From: Perkinsus olseni
Lineage: Eukaryota > Perkinsozoa > Perkinsida
Assembly: GCA_013115125.1 (NCBI GenBank)
Contig: JABANN010000117.1
Coordinates: 1 to 64,000 of the forward strand
DNA length: 64,000 nucleotides
Direction: 5' to 3'
The position numbers were made by a program, and so were the translations under genes. The notes beneath the pieces are model-generated. The model searched no databases and was not told the origin of the DNA. It was given only the letters and a program-made list of their open reading frames with translations. Below, in pieces: positions 57,051 to 64,000 of this stretch (its first letter is position 1; the number at the start of each line of letters is the position of its first letter).

Positions 57051-57446
57051 GCCGGTAGACATCATCGGCCCGCCCTCGAAGCGTCTACCTCCAGGATGGC
57101 ATGCGGCAATCAGCTGTGCGTGTCACTGCACCATGTGGCTCTGAATTAGTCAGCCCTGAGATGAGTCGCAGTGCTGCGTGAGCGTCTCGCTCGCGTCTGC
57201 GATATCCTTCGTGTTTCGAGTATCTCTCGGCCTCTCGTTTTCAAAGGGCGGACAAACCTTCGGCAGGATCCTCGCCTTCGTGCGTCCACTCGAGTGCCTG
57301 TCTATCGAGCAATCGAGAGCTAGCGCCGCTAACCGACCACCTCAAAATTCCCGCGCACGCAGCGTATTGAACTGCGTGGTAACAATTACTGGAGAGCCAT
57401 TCGAAACACTCACGTATCTGGCAATGCAGCTGTGCCCGGCGTTTCG

Positions 57447-58306
57447 ATGGTCCATCATAGCACTTCCATCCCCCTCCTCCTTTTCACTCTCACATTGTGT
57501 GGATTGGGCCACTACAATGAGCCTATGGCGTATATTATCGGTGAAGGGACGCCAGCTGGGGCGGTGACCCTTGCCAAAGAGGATGAGGTCGATCTCTCTA
57601 CGGACTGCGGGAATCCCAGGTGAGCTGCGGCACTGCGACTACGCAGGATTATGGGGCCCAGCGAATATTGCCTCAATACTGATAGAAAAGTGGTAAAATG
57701 CAACTGCCCGTGCCACCACTCACCTAAGCCCAAATCGACCAGGAATCACCGTTCTAGAGACCAACCCTGGGCCCCAGGGTTGTGAAGGGAGGAGACCCCC
57801 GGGCCTGGGGTCTCCTCCCTTCACAACCACCGCTCGCAAGAAATATTTATTGCCTCGCAGGTGTCCATCGGTAGTCATCTTCGATGGTGAGCAGGAGGGC
57901 ACTCAAGAAATGGTCAACTGCTATGCCGGCCAGTTGTCGGTATCCCCAGCAGCTCCGGCCGGGGCTATCGAAACGCTAGCCAGATACACGTTTATCAACA
58001 AGAGCAAGCGTGACAACGGAATAATCGTCCAACACAAAGGGGGGCGGTTTGGCAGCAAATCCATACCGCAGTGAGCGAACACTGATACCTCGCAGGCCTG
58101 CTCATGGGCGCAGGTACGGCGTCGGCCAGTGCTTTTGCTTCGTTCGGACGCACGATGATGACCGGATCGAACAGGAAGGCTTCTCGGGTGAGGAATGTCC
58201 GGTAGTCAACGGAGCTGTCCACTTCTTCACTCACCCTGGCTCCCGCCATAGGGGGATTATTATCATCCTAAGGTTATTCAGCTGCAGACCAGATGGCATC
58301 CGATGA
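57447..58306 (+). CDS. Secreted cysteine-containing protein, unrecognised
   Basis: ATG 57447 opens MVHHSTSIPLLLFTLTLCGL, a clear signal peptide. The mature part is acidic: AGAVTLAKEDEVDLSTDCGN. A 240-nt intron (about 57620-57859) that holds a perfect hairpin joins in phase to CPSVVIFDGEQEGTQEMVNC and YTFINKSKRDNGIIVQHKGG. A possible 25-nt intron (58072-58096) removes a stop and continues PAHGRRYGVGQCFCFVRTHD and SGEECPVVNGAVHFF, stop at 58306. If that intron is not used, the protein ends FGSKSIPQ at about 58074. No family was recognised. A lineage-specific secreted protein is the likely class. Confidence 0.5.
57765..57828. repeat. Perfect 22-bp stem hairpin plus adjacent palindrome
   Basis: Perfect 22-bp arms at 57778-57799 and 57807-57828 flank a 7-nt loop (CGGGCCT). 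Each arm contains TGTGAAGGGAGGAGACC or its complement. Immediately before it, CCCTGGG-C-CCCAGGG (57765-57779) is a second palindrome sharing its last bases. The whole lies in the first intron of the secreted-protein gene. No mismatch is seen in the long stem, which suggests a recent origin or selection. Confidence 0.92.
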
Positions 58307-59325
58307 TGGTTCAGTGAATGCCAGCGAGCCCACGCAAGACATTGTAAGCTCCCTCTTGCGTGCTCGTAACACCTGCAATTTCGTCGTTGATGGGCGCAGG
58401 TTGAAAGGGATGCACCTCCGACCTTCAAGGGCAGCGGCGGTATTCTGTTGTGCGGTTGACATACTCTCAATTGCTCTCCTCTCGTGTGGCACTGTGCGGT
58501 CGCCTTGAGTTGTTGCGAAGTACAGTGGTTTGGCAGCCTGCAGTATGTCATGGGACATTAAGAGTTTCCTGAGCCAAGCAGCAAGGCATTCAGCCTAAGC
58601 CAAGCAGCAAGGCAGTTATCACCCCTAGCCGCACTAGCCCCAGTTCGGCTCACCCGACAGCTCAGTCGTGTCGCAGGGTCGACGTAGGCGACTTCGTTCG
58701 GGGGGGGGCGCATGGCAGCTCGACATGTGAGACAAAACACATTTTACTCGATTACTGATCCTGAGGTTCAGTGATCGAGCAAATTTTGTCTCACAACGCG
58801 GCATTTATTACTTGGCTGAGCTAACTTGGCTCCTCGGAAATAAGCCATGTTCAATATGCACTAGACTCTCTTCTCCCGCGCAACCATTTGGACTCTAGAC
58901 TCAGAAATCTTGGTCAAACCCAGGAAGGACTGAGATAGACCGAAAACCCACGTCGGCATGGGCAGCGCGAACACTGTGCAGTATCTTCATGCCTCTTTGG
59001 TTTCGTCCACACCTCGGTCCGCGCTCATCTTGAGCTCTCTGAAAAACTTCATTTCTGTGTGGAATAAAGTTGGTTCTCTTAGGGACCGTCAGGGGGTGGT
59101 TTGCACTCAGACACACTGAACGCGAGCCTCTCAACAGCGTTGCTACTTGTAAAAAGCGCGAGGCAGATTTGGAGGAGCGACATTCGTGATTGCATGTCAG
59201 ATGTCCTCTCTTACGTATGAAAGTCTCTGACTGTGCCCAGAGGGCCGCATGCTTCTCAGAGAAGCGGAAGGTAGGTAAACGATGCTTATAAAATTATCTA
59301 CCCGAAGCGAATTTAATTCGCCGAA
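58307..59325. other. Intergenic with repeats
   Basis: It contains a duplicated 17-mer AGCCAAGCAGCAAGGCA (at about 58572 and 58599), a nine-G run near 58700, and an inverted-repeat element at 58726-58795. ORFs of 70-95 codons on both strands (58274-58558) lack support. Otherwise nothing is evident. Confidence 0.5.
58726..58795. repeat. 70-bp inverted-repeat element
   Basis: The outer arms are exact: TGTGAGACAAAA (58726-58737) and TTTTGTCTCACA (58784-58795). The inner arms CTCGATTACTGA and TCAGTGATCGAG pair with one mismatch. The loop is about 8 nt. There is no ORF. The size and form fit a small foldback element or a structured RNA. Confidence 0.85.
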
Positions 59326-60669
59326 TTATTCGCTTCCTCGGAGACCACGTGATCTCGACGGGAGCAAACTGACGGCATGCTGCACGAGCCTCAGTGCGTT
59401 GATAGCTCCGCCTCGAATGTGTTGAGGGAACACATCTGGGAGCTCAAGCCCGACAGGGTCTACGTTGGTCAACATGAGTTGCTTCACCATAGTCGGCTCA
59501 ATACCCATTGATAAGAGAATAGCAGCAAGACCGGCCACGATTGGTTGAGCAGCCGATGTGCCGCTGAATTTAATCAAATGGCCGTATTCGTCGCGGCCGG
59601 TGACGAGCTGCGTACCATAAGCCGCGACGTCGACCCTGTCACCATAGTTCGACTCGGTATTGAACACAGCTTCGGTCCTGTTGTCCCACATGTAATCAAA
59701 CAAGTAGGCGACGCAGATACCGCGTGGGCCACCGAACCAACAAGGATAAACGTCAGATGCTACTTTAAAGTCATTGCCGGCTGCGGATACGAGTATGATG
59801 CCATTCTCCTCCACAGCGTGTAGGGCGTTCCACAACAGATGCTGCTCGGCCAGGTCATGCGAACTCAGTTCAAAACCCAAAGATGCTGAGATGATATCGA
59901 CCTCGAGGTCAATGGCCATGTCAATGGCTTCCAGGAATCTCGATAGGAGCAAGCTGCCTTGGTCATCTATCACCTGCAGCGGCTGCAATATGGCATTAAG
60001 GGCCACTCCAACTACACCAACCGAGTTGTTACCCTTGGCGGCGAGAATCTTGCACACATTCGTGCCGTGGGCGCACACGTTAGTCAAAATTGACGAGTTG
60101 GTGACGAAGTTCCATCCACCGTCTATGAGGCGGCCACTCTTAGTCCTTAGTGTTCTTTTCAAGGGGGCGAAATCGGGGTCGTTCCAATCAATACCAGAGT
60201 CCAAGAGGGCTACCTTCACCTTCCTGGTTACATGAGGGAGAGCGAGTTGCCAGACTTCACCCATCTCCATCCACTTCAAATGCTCCTGGTACCTAGCATC
60301 GGGATCGTTCACGTGCAGATCGTGGTCGACTTGACCAAAGATTTTGCCCTCGACGTCCACAGCACATTCAGATTGCAATGGAAGCTTGTAGCTGCCCATA
60401 GTGATGAAGTGGCAGAGAGCATCGCTGTCGATGGTGAGGCTTGAAGTCTCTACCACTTGCGAATGGACATATTCGAGCGTCGTCATTCTAGCCGTTTCCA
60501 AGAATGAGGCAATCTCCCGGTCGGGTACATGACCGGCGTTCCTCAGCATCTGGGGCAACTGACGAACGTTTACATCAGTGGTGCCGGACTTGATGGATAC
60601 GATAGTGTTGCTCGGAGGAGCCGTGGCACTGACGAGGCTGACAAAACAGAGTGCGTATGGGATGCGCAT
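59326..60669 (-). CDS. Subtilisin-like serine protease (family S8), secreted
   Basis: An intronless gene of about 447 residues. ATG 60669 begins a signal peptide (MRIPYALCFVSLVSATA); the frame is open upstream but without ATG. A pro-region holds TTDVNVRQLPQMLRNAGHVP. The catalytic domain has VALLDSGIDW (Asp, near residue 158), CAHGTNVCKILA (His near 201), VSAAGNDF (oxyanion Asn near 298) and FSGTSAAQPIVAG (Ser near 369), so all catalytic residues are intact. The substrate is unknown. Secreted subtilisins are an expanded family in perkinsozoans. A relic of the pro-region lies at 62148-62225, evidence of local duplication. Confidence 0.93.
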   Translation of the reverse strand: MRIPYALCFVSLVSATAPPSNTIVSIKSGTTDVNVRQLPQMLRNAGHVPDREIASFLETARMTTLEYVHSQVVETSSLTIDSDALCHFITMGSYKLPLQSECAVDVEGKIFGQVDHDLHVNDPDARYQEHLKWMEMGEVWQLALPHVTRKVKVALLDSGIDWNDPDFAPLKRTLRTKSGRLIDGGWNFVTNSSILTNVCAHGTNVCKILAAKGNNSVGVVGVALNAILQPLQVIDDQGSLLLSRFLEAIDMAIDLEVDIISASLGFELSSHDLAEQHLLWNALHAVEENGIILVSAAGNDFKVASDVYPCWFGGPRGICVAYLFDYMWDNRTEAVFNTESNYGDRVDVAAYGTQLVTGRDEYGHLIKFSGTSAAQPIVAGLAAILLSMGIEPTMVKQLMLTNVDPVGLELPDVFPQHIRGGAINALRLVQHAVSLLPSRSRGLRGSE

Positions 60670-60905
60670 TGGACAGGCGAAAAATCTGCGAAGTCCTGGG
60701 AAATAAGCTGTATACTCCACCGTCAGGGCGACAACCTCATATGTGAACTACGGGCAACCGAAAGACTTGTGCTACGTGTGAACAGAGGGAAGGTGCGTTC
60801 TGAGATCTGCAGACTGGTACGCTACCCGTGAAGACCCGTGGACGCAGCATAATTCCAGAAAAGGGGCGTGTCAGGCGTGACTGAAAACCACTGTGAGGGT
60901 ATTCT

Positions 60906-61015
60906 AGCGTGATCTCGGGCCGTTAAAGACCTCGCTAGACTCTAGCGTGATCTCTAGCGAGGAACTCAATCCCCAGCGGCTAGAGATCGACTTTCTCGCT
61001 AGAGATCCGCTAGAG
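60906..61015. repeat. Clustered CTAGCG/CTAGAG repeats with inverted pair
   Basis: The motif CTAGCG or its complement CGCTAG, and CTAGAG, recur about ten times in 110 bp. GATCTCTAGCGAG (about 60949) and CTCGCTAGAGATC (about 60995) form an exact 13-bp inverted pair, and CTAGCGTGATCTC occurs twice as a direct repeat. It lies upstream of the subtilisin gene, about 240 bp from its start. Confidence 0.75.
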
Positions 61016-62106
61016 TGTAGCCTGACCTTTAGGGTTATCATACACGCGGGTTTAAGGCGCAGAATGATACCAGATGAAAAGGCAGCAAACTTGGAAGTAG
61101 TAAAGAGCAGTGATGGTAGTTGCAGCGATCCACTTAGCGCAGTACTTGGTGGTTGCCAGAGTGCACACTTGTCAAACGGCTGGCTATGGTGCATCGTGCA
61201 GGGAGACATGCACTTCGCATGTCCCCTCTCGCTGCTCGCCGTATTCTTTTCGCTCATCCCTGCCAGTAAGGGTGCGAGTGCGTTTAGAGAGTCATGCACA
61301 CCGCTTATTATTCTTATGGGGACGAGTTCATGGTGATGTGTGAGTCGTGGTCGTGGCGATGGTTTCTCCTCGGTGCTCGCAGGCTGTTTGCCGTGAGACT
61401 TATTACTGAGGCTCAGTCACCGGGCTCACACTCTTGTGTGACTCTTTATAAATTGTCGCATACACGAGGAATCTGAAGGGTGTCAAACTACTTCACGCAT
61501 GTAGTTTAGGTTGTGAAGTGAGTGGTTTTAGCTTGCGATTGGCAAGTGTGGAATCCTCTCGGGAACGCATGGGTTGTAATGGGCCAGAGGCATCGCAGCC
61601 CATTCAGTGGTAAGAGTCTGGGATCTCCGAAATTTTTGGATATCTCTCAGCCCCCTCTGGTATGGACCATCGGACTCCTTAGTCAATGAGTTTCTCTCCT
61701 ATCACGGAAGCTAGTCTCGCTGGCGGGCTTCCCCTCAAACCATCGTGGCCCGCTATTCTTCGCGAGGAGGCAGCTCGCTTCCGGGCTTACTCGACTCCGG
61801 GCGAACAAGAGTCGTTATCAAATGAGTATTGATTACGGTGATAGATGGTGGAAGGGATACCGCTATCGCAGATAGATGATCGAAGTTTGCAGGGGCGATG
61901 TTTGCACGAGTATATCCAAAGTGCCCGCTGATGAATGAAGTACAGTACCAGACGCCTAATGAAGTACTAAAGACCGGAAACGATTGTGCAGGGATAACTT
62001 TCACAGAAGAGCAAGTTAGGGACTGGAATTTTCTTGGCGAGTCCTGATACGTATATCCATTGTTTGGGGTGGGCCAGCAACCGTTTCACGATGAAAGCGT
62101 GAGAGT
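61016..62106. other. Intergenic, no supported gene
   Basis: A plus-strand frame of 129 codons (60947-61336) and an overlapping minus frame (60904-61299) exist, but neither has a family or codon-like character I would trust. No repeat beyond short direct repeats. Confidence 0.4.
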
Positions 62107-62140
62107 GAAAAAATTTGCCTGGGATTCGAACCTGCGACTA
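62107..62140 (-). other. tRNA-B-box-like sequence followed by a T run
   Basis: The minus strand reads GTCGCAGGTTCGAATCCCAG then GCAAATTTTTTC: a B-box match (GGTTCGAATCC) followed after a few bases by six T, as at a Pol III terminator. No 5' tRNA half is visible because the upstream sequence is the subtilisin relic. It could be the 3' end of a truncated tRNA or of a tRNA-derived SINE. Confidence 0.45.
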
Positions 62141-62147
62141 ATCCGTA

Positions 62148-62225
62148 CGCGACCGGCATTCCCGAGCGTCTGGGGCAACTGTCGAACGTTAACATCGGTG
62201 GTGACGGACTCGACGATGGTCGATC
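62148..62225 (-). pseudogene. Relic of subtilisin pro-region
   Basis: The minus strand encodes TTDVNVRQLPQTLGNAGRV, nearly the same as TTDVNVRQLPQMLRNAGHV in the pro-region of the intact protease at 59326-60669. DNA similarity covers about 70 bp and stops on both sides; no catalytic motif is found nearby. It is a broken fragment in the same orientation, about 1.6 kb upstream of the intact gene. Confidence 0.8.
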
Positions 62226-62732
62226 TTCCGGGCCAACTTCCGACCCACCTGTGGGTGTACTCATCCAAGAAGTGAATTATCTGCGGTGCCCCGTGAAGGC
62301 GCTCTGGTGCATGATCAGCGTCCCTCGACGTTCGAGGTGCCATTCCACCAGGCCTCCCCGCGGCCAACAGGGAGCTTTTCACCGGCTGAAGAGCCGGTCA
62401 CCATTGAAACGCAGAGATAGCGAGAACCATAGTGGCCCGATCATTAAGCTCTGTCTTCAGAACAGTGCATGCGTCTAATGCAACTTTGCGCCTTGATGCT
62501 GCCGGTACGAGTAGTAATTTCGCGAGTGTCCGGCTCCTGTTGAGAGAATCGGATAACGCCCAGGGTGTGAGTGAAGCCCATCATCATCGTCTTGTTCATC
62601 GCGGACTGAGTATCAACAAAACATAGGTCGTAAAGGTGAAGGGACGTTTCCATGTAAAAAAGCAAGTGTCGCAGTAAAGTCTGTCGTGCTGTTAAGGAGC
62701 CGCCGTACTCAGCGTGAAGCTAACTATTTAGG
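62226..62732. other. Intergenic
   Basis: No supported exon. It contains ordinary mixed sequence between the subtilisin relic and the 3' end of the GAR-domain gene. Confidence 0.4.
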
Positions 62733-64000
62733 TCATATTGACTCACGAATCTTTCGTTGCCCAACACTATCAAGCTGATTTCGCCCACCAATCCGGTGGT
62801 AACCGGCGCGATACTCAATCACTTCTTGGTGTCTTTCTTCTGTCTCGAGGAAGTTTCCAAGGTGAGTGAAGCCGCCGCCAATGCGAACCTGATGGATGGA
62901 AGAGTATCCCGGATATTTCCAAGTAAAGCGAGAATAGCTACCATCGGCTTGTCGTTCTTCATCGCGATTACCACCCTCTTCGAACCGTATTTATAAACTC
63001 CTTTGCTTATCTTTTCAAACTCGTATCGAGTTTGTGGACTCTCCGGGCTGGACAAGTACCTCACAGCAGCCAGGCCTATGTACAGCCCAGAATCGTGCCG
63101 CGGTACATTCTCAAGCTTTCATCGAGAATATCGGCAGTCTCCGGGACGGGGCCGGATACTGAGCATGCAGTACTATCTGGAAGAAGGCAATCCGGCCACC
63201 CTTAACCTCTGGGGCTCACCTCGTACAACGCGTGCAGTCTGCGGGAAGCCGACACCGTCAACGCTTTTGGATAACCTAACGGCTACAACTCCCGGCCGTG
63301 GGAAGACCTAGGAATATCCCACCCGTAGCAGGGACTAGTCCTGCGAGGAGGCCTAGCTGTCTGAGGGCGTGACGGAGATTCATCTTCATCACGTGCGTCC
63401 CGGACTAGTCGATGCAGAAGCCTCTCCTGCAGGAGAGTGCTTGATGCCTCCAATTTGCGCGATCGCTTCATCGTGTCACGAGCAGCAGCCAACCTGAAAA
63501 ATCCCTCAGATAAGGGAACTGTATGAGTTTGATGCTCACTTTGAGTGCGTCTCAGCTGGCGCCGGGTATTCGGTAGGTATCCCATCCGGACGAGGGACCA
63601 TCAGGTTGCTGTCAGCCTTGCGGGGGGCGGGCGCAAAGTGGAGCTTGGCGGATCCACGACACCGAGCTGTCTTCGCGGGCCGGGCCGTCAAAAAAGGCCG
63701 TGAAGACGCAGCACAGGCTAGTCTCTGTTCTAGCCTGGGTGACCTCTTAATCTTCCCTGCTACATCGCTAGTCGGGAACGTCAACATCACCCCTCCAGAT
63801 GCACCCTTCACCTCCGCCCCTGGGCAGTCGAGTGCCGCTGAGTCCACTGTGAATGGCGCTCCCGACGGTCCTGGCAAGCTGCTAGGAGCGTTCCTGTCAA
63901 TCTTTGGTTTCCGAGGCTCCGACAAAGCTTCTAGCCGCAACTTCGGCACGATCGGGGAGCTCTGTGTGACACCATCGTCGTCTGCTTCCGTTTCTGTGGC
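62733..64000 (-). CDS. GAR-domain (GAS2-related) microtubule-binding protein, 3' part
   Basis: The gene enters from the right edge with an open frame. The first exon in the window (64000 to about 63536) is a disordered Pro/Ser/Lys-rich region. The next exon has RLAAARDTMKRSRKLEASST and a basic Arg/Pro stretch. The exon at 63064-62950 reads YEFEKISKGVYKYGSKRVVI then AMKNDKPM. A GT-AG intron of about 55 nt joins it to VRIGGGFTHLGNFLETEERH and ends KIRESI with TGA at 62733. The pattern YKYG-x-(K)-x-VVI...MVRIGGGF is the core of the GAR domain, which binds microtubules in GAS2 and related proteins. No calponin-homology domain is in the visible part. The middle exons (63100-63330) are uncertain. 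Confidence 0.6.

Noticed and set aside
60904-61336. ORFs of about 130 codons on both strands
   Set aside because: Mutually overlapping, no homology and partly built from the CTAGCG repeat tract.

Overview
The window is nuclear DNA of a protist with a compact, intron-rich genome. The best guess is a perkinsozoan (Perkinsus-like alveolate). The clues are mid-range GC, genes packed on both strands with gaps of a few hundred bases, very short GT-AG introns (many 25-60 nt), a secreted subtilisin-like protease beside a relic copy, tandem amino-acid transporters, and axonemal/ciliary genes. The organism is inferred from content, not from a marker gene. No rRNA gene, bacterial operon or CRISPR array was seen.

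Layout. 1-2030 (+): two tandem AAAP-type amino-acid permeases, the first cut by the window edge. 2182-9545 (-): TMEM62-like metallophosphoesterase, SAP18, an unrecognised multi-exon gene, a small mitochondrial-looking ORF and a candidate lipid-droplet protein. 9891-11099 (+): acidic CxxC protein. 11774-12403 (-): ribosomal protein eL21. 12955-15082 (+): MAK/ICK-type ciliary kinase. 15.1-21.9 kb: unrecognised plus-strand exons and a MITE-like element. 21946-22926: HEMK2/N6AMT1 methyltransferase. 23053-24885: CCDC81-like HU-domain protein. 24954-39735: an axonemal inner-arm dynein heavy chain of about 15 kb, followed by a 22-bp minisatellite. 40731-45982 (-): RS/RD-rich protein, a doubtful small gene, and a zinc-ribbon plus cold-shock-like protein. 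46279-55893 (+): uridine kinase, UBC9, 3-phosphoglycerate dehydrogenase, an Mrp/NBP35 ATPase and a GH35 beta-galactosidase. 56.2-58.3 kb (+): two unrecognised genes, one secreted. 59326-60669 (-): subtilisin. 62148-62225: subtilisin relic. 62733-64000 (-): GAR-domain protein running off the window.

Four genes point to cilia or microtubules (MAK/ICK kinase, CCDC81-like, dynein heavy chain, GAR protein). The rest are housekeeping: translation, SUMOylation, RNA handling, serine synthesis, Fe-S carriage and pyrimidine salvage. They are not an operon; each has its own introns and intergenic space. The non-genic signals that stand out are several foldback or inverted-repeat elements (9.76, 11.45, 16.63, 57.77 and 58.73 kb), a 22-bp minisatellite whose minus strand is open in all three frames, and two tRNA-B-box-like sequences.

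Exon boundaries were read by eye from frame continuity, GT-AG ends and family similarity. Genes with recognised families are reliable as genes, but their exact exon ends are provisional.
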